NCBI GenBank assembly: GCA_963848415.1
Contig: CAWKDN010000001.1
Span: 1,054,001 to 1,118,000 of the forward strand
DNA from: CAVQBC01 sp963848415
Lineage (GTDB): Bacteria > Actinomycetota > Thermoleophilia > Solirubrobacterales > Solirubrobacteraceae
Length of the DNA stretch: 64,000 bases
Direction of reading: 5' to 3'
Shown piece by piece: positions 1 through 8,219 of the stretch (position 1 is its first letter; each line of letters opens with the position of its first letter). A model generated the notes under the pieces. That model saw only the letters and a list, made by a program, of their open reading frames with translations. It did no database searches and had not been told where the DNA came from. A program made the position numbers and the translations under genes.

Positions 1-1418
1 GCGGGTGTGTCCCCGCCCGCCCGCTCGAAGCCGTAGATGGCCAGCACACGGCGCGGGCGGGCGCGCCACAGCGCCGCGACGTCCGCGGTGGAGTCCAGTT
101 CCAGCCGGCGCAGCGGCGCGGCCGGGCGGTAGTAGGCCGTGACGGGGTCCAGCGAGCGCTCGCCGTCCACCGCCGTGTTGAGCTGGGGGACCATGACCAG
201 CGCGTCGCCCGGCCGCGCCAGCCGGTTGGCGGTGGCGACCGCCTCGCGCAGCTCGTAGAGCTTCGGGTTGGCGTCGTCGAAGCCCTGGCGTACGCCGGCC
301 GCGAGCGCCAGCACGGCGACCGCCGCCAGCCCGGCGGCCGCGACCCGCGGACGCGGCACGGATTCGGCGAGCGCCGCGACGGCGACGCACAGCGGCGGCG
401 CGCAGACGACCACGAAGCGCGGGTCGAAGGCGCTGCGCGGTCCGAGCCAGGACGACGCGGCCAGCATCGCGGGCGGCAGGGCGATCAGCGCCAGCAGCCC
501 GCCTCCTCGCCAGCCGACCGCCCCCATGCGCCCGAGGCCGGCGAGCGCCGCGAGCCCCAGCAGCGGCCACGCGGCTGCCAGCAGCCCGAGCAGCGCGAAC
601 GGGTGGAAGCCGACGACCAGCTGGAGACCGACGATCAGCGCGCCGTAGAGGTCCGGCCGCGGATAGTCGGTCGTCGTCGGCAGCGGGCCCGAGAGCGCGA
701 TCCACACGACCCACGGCAGCAGCAGCGTGCCCGCGAGGGCGCAGGCGGCGAGCACCCACGCGGCCGCGCGGCGGCGATCGGGCCGCACGACCGCCAGCGC
801 GAGTGCGACCGCCCCGAGCGCGACCACGAACAGCGCCCCGGTGTAGTGCGTCCACAGCGCGCCGGCGAGCGCGAGCAGCAGCCCGAGCCCGCGCCGCGGC
901 GAGGCGCCGTCGCCCAGGATGCGCCACGCCGCCCAGCCGGCGAGCGCGGTCAGCGCCATCAGCTGGGCGTAGGGCCGCGCCTCCGAGCCGTACCAGAGGG
1001 CGAACGGCGCGCACGCGGCCAGCAGCGCGGCGGCGAGCCCGGAGCTGCGCGGGAAGGCGGCCCGGCTCCAGCCCCAGACCGCCACCACGGCCACCGCCGA
1101 CCAGGCGATCGACAGGCTCCGCAGCCCGAGCTCGGACGTTCCCGCCAGCGCCGCCCACCCGTCGACCGCGAGGTAGTACAGCGGCGGGTGGACGTCGTGC
1201 GCGAGGCCGGCGAGCATCTCCTGCGTCGGCCGCGAGGCCTTCAGCGCCGTGATGGTCTCGTCCAGCCACAGGCTGCGCCCGGCGGCGGCGAGCCGCGCGA
1301 GCACCGCCACGGCGACGATCGCCGCCAGCGCGACCGGCACGGTCGCGGGCGCGCGCCACCACCGCTCGATCCCGAGTCGCGCCTGCCTGCCGGTCCGGCC
1401 CCCCGCCATCTCGAGCAT
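1..1418 (-). CDS. GT39/RgtA-like membrane glycosyltransferase (partial, C-terminus outside window)
   Basis: An uninterrupted minus-strand frame runs from ATG 1418 (or ATG 1409) off the left edge, 472 codons so far. The N-terminus has one hydrophobic helix followed by a loop containing WLDE and then DVHPPLYYL. That layout is typical of the dolichyl-phosphate-mannose or RgtA/B/C/D-type glycosyltransferases (PMT/ArnT superfamily), where the acidic residues of the first periplasmic loop bind metal or the polyprenyl-phosphate sugar. The rest is strongly hydrophobic with many membrane helices. The likely role is transfer of a sugar from a lipid carrier to an envelope acceptor. The substrate cannot be told. 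The gene is divergent from the transporter starting at 1459. Confidence 0.75.
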   Translation of the reverse strand, partial: MLEMAGGRTGRQARLGIERWWRAPATVPVALAAIVAVAVLARLAAAGRSLWLDETITALKASRPTQEMLAGLAHDVHPPLYYLAVDGWAALAGTSELGLRSLSIAWSAVAVVAVWGWSRAAFPRSSGLAAALLAACAPFALWYGSEARPYAQLMALTALAGWAAWRILGDGASPRRGLGLLLALAGALWTHYTGALFVVALGAVALALAVVRPDRRRAAAWVLAACALAGTLLLPWVVWIALSGPLPTTTDYPRPDLYGALIVGLQLVVGFHPFALLGLLAAAWPLLGLAALAGLGRMGAVGWRGGGLLALIALPPAMLAASSWLGPRSAFDPRFVVVCAPPLCVAVAALAESVPRPRVAAAGLAAVAVLALAAGVRQGFDDANPKLYELREAVATANRLARPGDALVMVPQLNTAVDGERSLDPVTAYYRPAAPLRRLELDSTADVAALWRARPRRVLAIYGFERAGGDTP

Positions 1419-1458
1419 TGTGCTACCCGGCTGCCGCCGCTCCGACAGACTGCTTGCC

Positions 1459-2346
1459 GTGCTCGGCCTCGCCCTCGCCCTCGCCGCCTCCTCGGGCTGG
1501 GGGATGGCGGACTTCCTGGCCGGTCACACGGCGCGCGGGCTGAGCACGCTGCGGGTCGCCGTGTGGAGCAAGGCCGCGGGCTTCTGCGGGATCGTGATCG
1601 TCGCGCTGGCCGCCGGCACGCTGCCCTCCGCGGCCCAGGTGCCGTGGGCGATCGCGGGCGGCGCGGTCGGCGTCGCGGCACTGTTGTGCCTCTACCGGGC
1701 GCTCGCGCTCGGGCCGATGTCGCTCGTCGCGCCACTCAGCGCGTGCTGCGCCGTCGTGCCGGTGGCCGTCGCCTTCGCGCTCGGCGAGTTCCCCGGCCCG
1801 CGGACGAGCGCCGGCCTCGCGCTCGCTTTCGCGGGCGCCGTCGTCGTCTCGCGGCCGCCGGCCGACCGCGCGGCTCCTCCTGGTCGGCCGCCAGCCGACC
1901 AGGAGGCGCCCGGGGCGGCGCTCACGCGCGAGGCGCTGATCGTCTCGCTTGCCGCCGCGCTGCTGATCGGCATCGCCCTGACCTGCCTGCAGCAGGCCGC
2001 GCAGGCCGAGGGCGGCAGCGCGCTCGGGATCGCGGTGCTCCAGACCACGGTCACCTTCGGCCTGCTCGTCGTGATCGCCGCCGTCCGCCGCCCCGGTGGC
2101 CCGCCCGCGGGCCGCGACGGCCTCGCCGTGGCCGGCGTCGGGGTGCTCGACGTCGGTGCCAACGTGCTCTTCGCGGCCGCCTCGGCGCGCGCGAATCCCG
2201 CAGCCGTGGCCGTGCTCGGCTCGCTCTACCCCGTCTTCACGGTGATGCTGGCGCGCACGCTGCTCAGCGAGCGCCTGAGCGGCTTGCAGGCCGCCGGCGT
2301 GGGCTGCACGCTCGCCGGCGTCGGGCTGATCGGCCTCGGCGGCTGA
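1459..2346 (+). CDS. EamA/DMT-family transporter
   Basis: A 295-residue protein with about ten hydrophobic helices in two related halves, the duplicated EamA arrangement of the drug/metabolite transporter superfamily. The first helix carries GWGMADFLAG, the usual opening of this family. The second half repeats the pattern (NVLFAAASARANPAAVAVLGSLYPVFTVMLAR). GTG 1459 is chosen because it puts the start just before helix 1. An in-frame GTG at 1420 would leave only one base to the divergent glycosyltransferase start. A proline-rich cytoplasmic loop (about residues 132-155) separates the halves. It is probably an exporter of a small metabolite; the substrate is unknown. Confidence 0.8.
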   Translation: MLGLALALAASSGWGMADFLAGHTARGLSTLRVAVWSKAAGFCGIVIVALAAGTLPSAAQVPWAIAGGAVGVAALLCLYRALALGPMSLVAPLSACCAVVPVAVAFALGEFPGPRTSAGLALAFAGAVVVSRPPADRAAPPGRPPADQEAPGAALTREALIVSLAAALLIGIALTCLQQAAQAEGGSALGIAVLQTTVTFGLLVVIAAVRRPGGPPAGRDGLAVAGVGVLDVGANVLFAAASARANPAAVAVLGSLYPVFTVMLARTLLSERLSGLQAAGVGCTLAGVGLIGLGG

Positions 2347-2348
2347 GC

Positions 2349-3305
2349 TCAGGCGCGGCGCTTGCGCTTGCGCTTCCTGGAAGCGGGGTGCTGCGCGCCG
2401 TTCTCGCCGCCGCCGACCCCGACCGGCGCCGCGTCGTCGTCCTCGTCCGGCTGCGGCTCGTCGGCGCCCTGCTTGGCGGCGCGGCGCTCGGCCATCGCCC
2501 GCTGGCGCTGCTCGCGGGCCTGCTGCTGGGACGGCCACGGCTCGGCCCGGCCCGTCTGCCAGGCGGGCGGGATGCCCGAGGGCAGGCGCCCGAGGAACAT
2601 CAGGCCGAGGGCGAAGAGCCAGAAGCACTGCACGATCGGCAGCGGCGAGCCCAGCGGGACGACCAGCAGGACGCCGGAGATGATCCCCAGGATCCCGAGG
2701 AAGCGGGTCAGCAACCCCGCCCGCATCGCGTTGAGCGCGATCAGCACGAAGGCGATGCCGAGCATCAGCGACCCGAGCAGGCCGACGAAGCCGGCGATGC
2801 TCCCGAGGCTCGAGGAGAAGACCTCCTGCGCGGCGTCCACCGTCCTCCCGCCCGAGAGGAAGTCCTTGACGCCGATCGTGGTCGCGGCGGGCCGCAGCAG
2901 GGTCGCCAGGACGGCCAGGACGCCGCCCAGCAGCGGAAGATAGAGGGCGAAGCGCGGCATCTCGGGCCGCCGAGCCTTGGTGGCCTTGGCCAGGAACCAC
3001 AGCGCCCACGCCATCCCGACCATCCCGAGCGCCGTCAGCAGCGAGGAGGCGAAGAGCCCGAAGATGCGATCGTCGTAGTACTCGAAGAGCGCGGTGCGCA
3101 GGCTCGGGCCGGTCCCGATCGCGCCCGGCTCGGCGACCCGCCCGAGCGCCTCGGCGAAGCTCGCGCCGGGGACGTCGCGGAAGATCGTGCCGAGCAGGAT
3201 CGCCCCGGTCAGGGTGAAGACGCCGGCCAGCGCGGCCGCGATCGCGGCGCGGGGGCGCTGCCGCGCCTCCCAGGCGAGCTGGTCTTCGGTGCCCTCGGCC
3301 ACCAC
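2349..3305 (-). CDS. Multi-pass membrane protein of unknown function
   Basis: A 318-residue protein with about six hydrophobic segments, a charged N-terminus and a very basic, Lys/Arg-rich tail (ending KRKRKRRA) after a Glu/Asp patch. I do not recognise a family with confidence. The reading frame stays open upstream through the repeat at 3321-3484, but that part is not protein-like, so GTG 3305 (or 3302) is taken as the start. It lies downstream of the DHA2 exporter on the same strand but is separated from it by about 390 bp of repeats, so co-transcription is doubtful. Confidence 0.6.
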   Translation of the reverse strand: MVAEGTEDQLAWEARQRPRAAIAAALAGVFTLTGAILLGTIFRDVPGASFAEALGRVAEPGAIGTGPSLRTALFEYYDDRIFGLFASSLLTALGMVGMAWALWFLAKATKARRPEMPRFALYLPLLGGVLAVLATLLRPAATTIGVKDFLSGGRTVDAAQEVFSSSLGSIAGFVGLLGSLMLGIAFVLIALNAMRAGLLTRFLGILGIISGVLLVVPLGSPLPIVQCFWLFALGLMFLGRLPSGIPPAWQTGRAEPWPSQQQAREQRQRAMAERRAAKQGADEPQPDEDDDAAPVGVGGGENGAQHPASRKRKRKRRA

Positions 3306-3320
3306 GAGGCCCTGAAGCCT

Positions 3321-3484
3321 AGATGAGTGATTCCGCGGCCGCGCGACTGGCTGGTGGATGTGGCGTGGATGCTGGGGGCGCCCGCCCGAGGGCACAGTGG
3401 TGGTGCCACGGGTCATCCGGGCGGGTGCCCTCCAGCGCCGCGCCACGCCGCCAGACGGTCGTGGGGTCGTGGACTCACTCATCT
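3321..3484. repeat. Palindromic intergenic element, copy A (164 bp)
   Basis: The ends are inverted repeats: AGATGAGTGATTCC on the left and its near-complement at 3471-3484 (13 of 14 match). Inside, further arms pair: GGCGTGG with CCACGCC, GCTGG with CCAGC, and GGGCGCCCGCCCG with CGGGCGGGTGCCC. The top of the hairpin holds the core GGGCACAGTGGTGG. Homologous elements sit at 34964-35131 and, inverted, at 52726-52890. Short frames across it are different in each copy and look random, so it is not coding. It most resembles a REP/MITE-type mobile palindrome or a structured RNA element. Confidence 0.85.
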
Positions 3485-3601
3485 CGAGTGATTCCGCGGC
3501 CGCGCGACTGGCTGGTGGATGTGGCGTGGATGCTGGGGGCGCCCGCCCGAGGGCACAGTGGTGGTGCCACGGGTCATCCGGGCGGGTGCCGTCCAGCGCC
3601 G
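3485..3601. repeat. Partial tandem copy of the palindromic element (copy A', 117 bp)
   Basis: This repeats the left arm, core and start of the right arm of copy A with one visible difference (position near 3590, G for C), at a period of 161 bp. It stops after CCAGCGCCG and lacks the right terminal arm. Near-identity suggests a recent tandem duplication or a very recent insertion next to copy A. With copy A it fills most of the gene-free stretch 3306-3696. Nothing else is recognisable in that gap. Confidence 0.85.
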
Positions 3602-3696
3602 TAAGCCGCTCGAGCTGCGAGCGCCATGTCGTGGGCCGTCGCGGTGGCTGCGGCGCTGCGCGCGGCCGGGTGAGCTGCGGTTCCGTCGCCTCGGTG

Positions 3697-5154
3697 TCAA
3701 ACGTGGGCGTAGTCGGGCTCGCCCTGCGGAGCGGCCTCGGTCTCCTCGACCGCCCGGGGCCGCAGCAGCGTGAGCGCCGTCACGAGCGCGCCGGCGACGA
3801 GCGCCGCACCGACCAGGTAGGCGACGTGGTAGCCGCCGTTGAGCGCTGACGCCGCCGTCTCGCCGGCCGCGCCGAGGTCCTCGGTGCGGCTGGCCGAGAG
3901 CGTCGCCAGCACCGCGAGCCCGATTGCGCCGCCGACCTGCACGGTCGAGTTGACCAGGCCCGACGCCATGCCCATGTCCTGCGGCTCGACGCCGGTCATG
4001 GAGAGCTGCATCAGCGACGGGAACGCGACGCCCGCGCCGAGGCCGATGAACATCGTTGGCGCCAGCACGTCGACCCAGTAGGTGCCGTCGACCGGCGTGC
4101 GGGCGAACAGCAGCAGGCCGATGCCGATCGAGGCGATGCCCGGGAGCAGCACGTTGTGTGCACCGAAGCGCATGATCAGCCGCTCCGTGAAGCGCAGGGA
4201 GATGATGCCCATCAGCACCGAGGACGGCAGGAATGCAAGCCCGACCTCGAGCGGGTTGTAGCCCAGCACGCGCTGCAGGTAGAGCGCGCCGAGGAAGAAC
4301 ATCGCGAACATCCCCGCGACCATGAGTGCCATCGTCAGGTTGGCACCCGTCACGGTGCGCACGCGGAACAGCCGCAGCGGCATGAGCGGGGTTGCGATGC
4401 GCGCCTGCCGGACCACGAAGGCGGTGACCAGGGCGAGGGAGACCGCGCCTAGACCGAGCGTGTTCGCCGCCAGCCAGCCGTGCTCGCTGACGCCGATGAT
4501 CGCGTACACGCCGAGCATCAGGCCGACCGTGCAGAGCACGGCGCCCGGGATGTCGGCGCCGGCGGCCAGGCCGAGGCCCGGCTTGGCAGCGACGAGGCGC
4601 ATGGCGAGCATCGCCGTGGCGATCCCGATCGGGACGTTGATGAAGAAGATCCAGTGCCAGGAGATGGCCTCGGTGAGCGCGCCGCCGGTCAGCAGGCCGA
4701 TCGACCCGCCTGCGGAGGCGACGAAGCCGTAGACGCCGATCGCCTTGGCCTGCTCGCGCGGCTCGGGGAACATCGTCACGATCATCCCGAGGACGACGGC
4801 CGAGGCGGCCGCGCCGCCGGCGCCCTGCACGAAGCGGGCGACGATGAGCATCTCCTGCGTCTGCGCGACGGCGCACAGCAACGACGCGCCCGTGAAGACG
4901 GCCAGCCCGCCGAGGAAGACCTTGCGCTGCCCGATCAGATCACCGAAGCGGCCCGCCAGCAGCAGGAGACCTCCGAAGGGGATCAAGTAGGCGTTGACGA
5001 CCCATGCGAGGCTGCTCTGGGAGAAGCCGAGATCCTCCTGGATCGACGGCAGGGCGACGTTCACGATCGTTGCGTCGAGCACGATCATCAGCACGCCGGC
5101 GCACAGCGTGTACAGCGCGAGCCAGCGCTTGCGGTCGGTGGCTTGGTCGGTCAC
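3697..5154 (-). CDS. DHA2-type MFS multidrug exporter (EmrB/QacA family)
   Basis: A 485-residue protein with 14 predicted membrane helices. Helix 1 holds the DHA2 signature LDATIVNVALPSI (about residues 26-38), and loop 2-3 has motif A, GRFGDLIGQRK. Helix 5 carries the antiporter-type glycine-rich stretch GASLLCAV..GAGGAAASA. Proton-driven drug efflux is therefore likely. GTG 5154 is preferred: GGAG lies 11 nt upstream, and the longer ATG 5220 start would place coding sequence across the operator. It is divergent from the HxlR regulator at 5244, which is the expected controller. Confidence 0.88.
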   Translation of the reverse strand: MTDQATDRKRWLALYTLCAGVLMIVLDATIVNVALPSIQEDLGFSQSSLAWVVNAYLIPFGGLLLLAGRFGDLIGQRKVFLGGLAVFTGASLLCAVAQTQEMLIVARFVQGAGGAAASAVVLGMIVTMFPEPREQAKAIGVYGFVASAGGSIGLLTGGALTEAISWHWIFFINVPIGIATAMLAMRLVAAKPGLGLAAGADIPGAVLCTVGLMLGVYAIIGVSEHGWLAANTLGLGAVSLALVTAFVVRQARIATPLMPLRLFRVRTVTGANLTMALMVAGMFAMFFLGALYLQRVLGYNPLEVGLAFLPSSVLMGIISLRFTERLIMRFGAHNVLLPGIASIGIGLLLFARTPVDGTYWVDVLAPTMFIGLGAGVAFPSLMQLSMTGVEPQDMGMASGLVNSTVQVGGAIGLAVLATLSASRTEDLGAAGETAASALNGGYHVAYLVGAALVAGALVTALTLLRPRAVEETEAAPQGEPDYAHV

Positions 5155-5208
5155 TGGGATCGTTTCTCCGTCGGTCGGGAACACTGTATGCGTAAACGTA
5201 CCATTTGA

Positions 5209-5231
5209 TTTGAATTTCAAACTTGTAAGTT
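5209..5231. promoter_or_regulatory. Probable HxlR operator: two overlapping palindromes
   Basis: TTTGAATTTCAAA (5209-5221) is a perfect odd palindrome, and AACTTGTAAGTT (5220-5231) is a perfect even one; they share two bases. They lie in the only markedly AT-rich stretch of the neighbourhood, between the divergent exporter and HxlR genes. HxlR/MarR-type winged-helix dimers bind such sites and typically repress both divergent genes. A TATGAT hexamer at 5243-5248 could be a -10 box for the regulator. Confidence 0.6.
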
Positions 5232-5243
5232 GGAAATCTTGCT

Positions 5244-5915
5244 ATGATGGCGGCCGTGCCACGGAAGAAGCGGACCTACGGGGACGTGTGCGGCATCGCC
5301 CGCGCCCTCGACCTGGTGGGCGAGCGGTGGTCGCTGATGGTCGTCCGCGAGCTCCTGCTCGGGCCCAAGCGCTTCACGGATCTGCGCGCGGGCCTGCCCG
5401 GCGTCGGGCCCGACGTCCTGTCCCAGCGGATGCGCGAGCTCGCGGCCGAGGGCGTCGTGCGCAAGCGCAAGCTGCCGCCGCCGTTCGGCGCCCAGGTCTA
5501 CGAGCTGACCGCACTCGGGCGTCGGCTCGAACCGGTCGTGATGGCGCTAGGCGACTTCGGTTCCCACCTGCCCGTGCCGACCGGGCCCGGGCTGCGGATG
5601 AGCTTCGACGCGCACATCCTCTCGCTGCGGACCCTGTTCGCCGCGCACCGCGCGGACGGGGTCACTGCCCGGGTCGAGCTGCGGCTGGACGGCGGCCCGG
5701 TCTACCACGCGCTCGTCGACGGGGGCGAGCTGGTCCTCGAGCAGGACGGCACCGACGTGCCGGACGTCATCATCACCGGCGACCCGGGCGAGCTGCTCGG
5801 CGTCGCCCATGGCCGCCTGCCGCTCGCCGACACCACGCTCCGGATCGATGGCGATCACGCGCTGGGCGAACGGTTCCTCACGCTGTTCCCGTTGCCCGAG
5901 CCGGCCATCGCGTGA
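5244..5915 (+). CDS. HxlR-family winged-helix regulator with C-terminal SCP2-like domain
   Basis: 223 residues. Residues 10-105 are an HxlR winged helix (ALDLVGERWSLMVVRELLLG, then RFTDLRAGLPGVGPDVLSQR as recognition helix). The remaining ~110 residues look like an SCP2/sterol-carrier-like ligand pocket, a pairing known in actinobacterial HxlR proteins. It probably senses a hydrophobic compound and controls the divergent exporter. The start is uncertain: ATG 5244/5247 have no clear ribosome site, and if TATGAT at 5243-5248 is the -10 box, GTG 5256 would be a leaderless start giving the usual short VPRKKRTYGD N-terminus. Confidence 0.85.
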   Translation: MMAAVPRKKRTYGDVCGIARALDLVGERWSLMVVRELLLGPKRFTDLRAGLPGVGPDVLSQRMRELAAEGVVRKRKLPPPFGAQVYELTALGRRLEPVVMALGDFGSHLPVPTGPGLRMSFDAHILSLRTLFAAHRADGVTARVELRLDGGPVYHALVDGGELVLEQDGTDVPDVIITGDPGELLGVAHGRLPLADTTLRIDGDHALGERFLTLFPLPEPAIA

Positions 5916-6004
5916 GCCTGCCCGCCCGCCCGGCAGTGGCGGCGAGGTCGCCGTGCGACACGGAGGACTCGGGCGGGAATGACAGTCGGGGAGCCAAGGC
6001 TGCT

Positions 6005-6067
6005 GGACGGGTGCCGCCCGGCGCCGCGCCACGCGACCAGACGGTCACGGGTCCTGGTCGCTCGTCT
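6005..6067. repeat. Decayed right half of the palindromic element
   Basis: CGGGTGCC, GCGCCGCGCCACGC and CCAGACGGTC occur here in the same order and spacing as in the right arm of copy A (3411-3485), followed by a degenerate terminus CTCGTCTC matching CTCACTCATCTC. The expected left arm (about 5916-6004) is barely recognisable. It lies between the HxlR and CBS genes. I regard it as an old remnant. Confidence 0.55.
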
Positions 6068-6123
6068 CGGGGTCCCGCCGTGGAGGCGAGCGGACCGGCG
6101 CGCCGGGGTAGACTCGCGCCGCT

Positions 6124-6573
6124 GTGCTCATCCGCGACGTCATGACCGAATCGGTGGTGACCTGCGCGCCGGCGCTGACCGTGCGTGAGGTCGCCGAGCT
6201 CATGCGCGAGCGCAATGTTGGCTCGGTCGTGCTCGTCGAGGAACGGCGGCCGGTCGGGTTCCTCACCGACCGCGACCTGGCGCTGTCGGTGCTGGCCGAC
6301 GGCCGCGACGTCGCCGACCGCGCCGAGGACCACGCCAGCGCCCCGGTCATCACCGCGGCGCCGGGCACCGGCCTCGAGGAAGCCGCCGAGCTGATGGTCC
6401 GCAACGTCGTGCGCCGGCTCGTGGTGGTCGAGGACGACCAGCTGATCGGGATCGTCACGCTCGACGACATCGCCTCGCGCACGGGCGACGCCGAGCTGGC
6501 CCAGCAGCTCTCCACGCGTGTCACGCGCGCGGTGATGCCGGCGTTCTTCTTCCGCGAGCGCGGCGCGCGCTAG
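6124..6573 (+). CDS. Two-CBS-domain protein
   Basis: A 149-residue protein made of a tandem CBS pair (Bateman module): domain 1 about residues 5-60 (VMTESVVTCAPALTVREVAE, GFLTDRDL) and domain 2 about 70-125 (ASAPVITAAPGTGLEEAAEL, GIVTLDDIA). Such stand-alone pairs bind adenine nucleotides and usually act as regulatory modules; the partner cannot be named. The GTG start immediately precedes the first strand (LIRDVMT). It is monocistronic and followed by a hairpin. Confidence 0.85.
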   Translation: MLIRDVMTESVVTCAPALTVREVAELMRERNVGSVVLVEERRPVGFLTDRDLALSVLADGRDVADRAEDHASAPVITAAPGTGLEEAAELMVRNVVRRLVVVEDDQLIGIVTLDDIASRTGDAELAQQLSTRVTRAVMPAFFFRERGAR

Positions 6574-6580
6574 ACCCGCC

Positions 6581-6603
6581 GCGGCGCCCGAGGCGAGCGC
6601 CGC
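6581..6603 (+). terminator. Hairpin after the CBS gene
   Basis: GCGGCGC and GCGCCGC form a perfect 7-bp stem around a 9-nt loop, 8 bases after the CBS stop codon. There is no U-tract, as is common in high-GC actinobacteria. Confidence 0.45.
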
Positions 6604-6665
6604 CCCGCGACCTCACGCCCAGCCGGCGCGGCTCGACGAGCGCCGACACGCCAGAAGCATCCACC

Positions 6666-6704
6666 GGGACGAGAAAGCCTCGCATATCAGGCCCTTCTCG
6701 TCCC
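6666..6704. other. Perfect stem-loop with inner stem in intergenic DNA
   Basis: GGGACGAGAA (6666-6675) pairs exactly with TTCTCGTCCC (6695-6704). Within the loop GCCT (6677-6680) pairs with AGGC (6689-6692), leaving an 8-nt loop CGCATATC. The sequence is less GC-rich than its surroundings. It could be a small structured RNA, a leader element or a protein-binding site; I cannot match it to a known class. Confidence 0.45.
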
Positions 6705-7007
6705 AGCCGAAGATCGCCGCCCTTCGCTGGCACCCGCACCACCCTCACCAGCGGGGTTTCGCCCCATAGCGGCGCGCGATCGCCACGGAATACCGCGGCG
6801 CCACGGGCGTCCGACCCCTCCAGACGGCCGACCCCGCGGCCATCGCCCCCCCGACGGGCCGCGGGAGCGGCCGTCCTCGTCTCTGGCCGGCCGGGGCGCC
6901 GGGCGGGCCGCGCCGCGCGGGCCCGGCGGCGCACCGGCCGGTTACCCGCACCTCGCCCGGGGGCCTGCCCCAGGGATTCGATGACCCGTACACGAAAGGC
7001 TTCCGCC

Positions 7008-8192
7008 ATGGTCGCCGCGACCTCAGCCCCGAGCGCCCCGCTCGCCGCCCACGCGCCGCAGCGCGCCGAGGCGCCCGACGCCGACGGCCTGAGCCTCGGC
7101 GGCCTCTCGGCGCGCCGGGTCGGCCTGCTGGCCGGCTTCACCGTGCTGATGCTCGTCTCGCTGGTGCTGCTGGCCCCGGCCTTCGCCGATCTGCCGGACC
7201 TGTGGCGCCGCGTCAGCCAGGGCGACGCCAGCTGGCTCGCGGCCGCGCTGGCCTTCAAGATCATCTCCTTCGGCGGCTACACCGTGCTCTTCCGCTCCGT
7301 CGGCCTCGACGGCGGCTCGCGGCTGAACCTGCGCGTCAGCCTGCACATCGCGCTCGCCGGCCACGCCGCGACGCGGCTGCTGGCCAGCGCCGGCGCCGGC
7401 GGCGTCGCGCTCACCGCGTGGGCGATGCGCCGCTCGGGCATGGAGCGCCGCGACGTCGCCGCGCGCATGGTCACCTTCCTGGTGCTGCTCTACAGCGTCT
7501 ACATGGTCGCCTTGGTCGTCGGCGGCCTCGGGCTCGCCACCGGCGTCCTGCCCGGCGGCGGCTCGCTCGCGCTGACGCTCGTGCCCGCCGCCTTCGGCGC
7601 CGCGGTCATCGCCATCGTGCTGGTCGCCCAGCGGCTGCGGCCGCGCACCGGCGTCGCCTCCACCCGCCTCGGCCGCGCCCGCGACGCGCTGGTGCCGGTC
7701 GGCGAGGGCGTCCGCGAGGCGCGCCGGCTCGCCCGCACCGGCAACCCGGGCCTGCTCGGCGCGCTCGTCTGGTGGGCCGGCGACATCGCCGTCCTGGCGG
7801 CCTGCTTCGCGGCCTTCGGCGCGACGCCCGCCCTCGGCATCCTCGTCTTCGCCTACTTCGTCGGGATGCTGGCCAACACGCTCCCGCTGCCCGGCGGGAT
7901 CGGCGGCGTGGACGGCGGCATGGTCGCCGCCCTGGCCGCCTTCGGCGTCGATCCGGGCCTCGCCCTGCTGGCGGTCCTCGCCTACCGCGGCTTCGCCTTC
8001 TGGCTGCCGATCATCCCGGGCGCGATCTCCTACCTCGCGCTGCGGCGGACGGTCGCCGGCTGGGCCGCCGAGGACGCCGCCCAGGCCCTCGCCGCGCCCG
8101 CCGCCGAGCCGCCGGTGCTGCGCGTGCTCCCAGCCCGCCCCGTCCCGCGGGCCACCGCGGACGCCAGGCTGGCCACGCCCTGCCCGGGCTGA
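7008..8192 (+). CDS. UPF0104/LPG-synthase-TM-type flippase-like membrane protein (1)
   Basis: About 394 residues with eight or so membrane helices, of the lysylphosphatidylglycerol synthase TM-region family (UPF0104). Hallmarks are KIISFGGYTVLFR near the start, the central HAATRLLASAGAGGVALTAW and, near the C-terminus, NTLPLPGGIGGVDGGMVAAL. Relatives act in lipid modification or flipping. GAAAGG at 6994-6999 lies 8 nt before ATG 7008; an in-frame ATG 6981 is the alternative. A second family member lies at 8506-9495 in the opposite orientation. The substrate is unknown. Confidence 0.8.
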   Translation: MVAATSAPSAPLAAHAPQRAEAPDADGLSLGGLSARRVGLLAGFTVLMLVSLVLLAPAFADLPDLWRRVSQGDASWLAAALAFKIISFGGYTVLFRSVGLDGGSRLNLRVSLHIALAGHAATRLLASAGAGGVALTAWAMRRSGMERRDVAARMVTFLVLLYSVYMVALVVGGLGLATGVLPGGGSLALTLVPAAFGAAVIAIVLVAQRLRPRTGVASTRLGRARDALVPVGEGVREARRLARTGNPGLLGALVWWAGDIAVLAACFAAFGATPALGILVFAYFVGMLANTLPLPGGIGGVDGGMVAALAAFGVDPGLALLAVLAYRGFAFWLPIIPGAISYLALRRTVAGWAAEDAAQALAAPAAEPPVLRVLPARPVPRATADARLATPCPG

Positions 8193-8219
8193 GACCGGCG
8201 GCGCGGTAGCATCCCTCGC

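Larger units (their letters stand above)
6574..7007. other. Gene-free stretch with two hairpins
   Basis: No credible gene is visible on either strand: the frames here lack family-like sequence. It contains the terminator-like hairpin at 6581-6603 and the perfect stem at 6666-6704. The remainder is very GC-rich and holds the leader of the gene starting at 7008. Confidence 0.5.

Noticed and set aside
603..3326. A 907-codon open frame on the plus strand across several genes
   Set aside because: Arg/Pro/Gly-rich with no motif; it is a by-product of high GC on the strand opposite or in another frame of genes whose families are clear.
3323..3849. Small plus-strand frames within the repeats at 3.3-3.6 kb
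   Set aside because: The same peptide recurs only because the DNA is repeated, and frames differ between the element copies elsewhere; there is no sign of coding selection.
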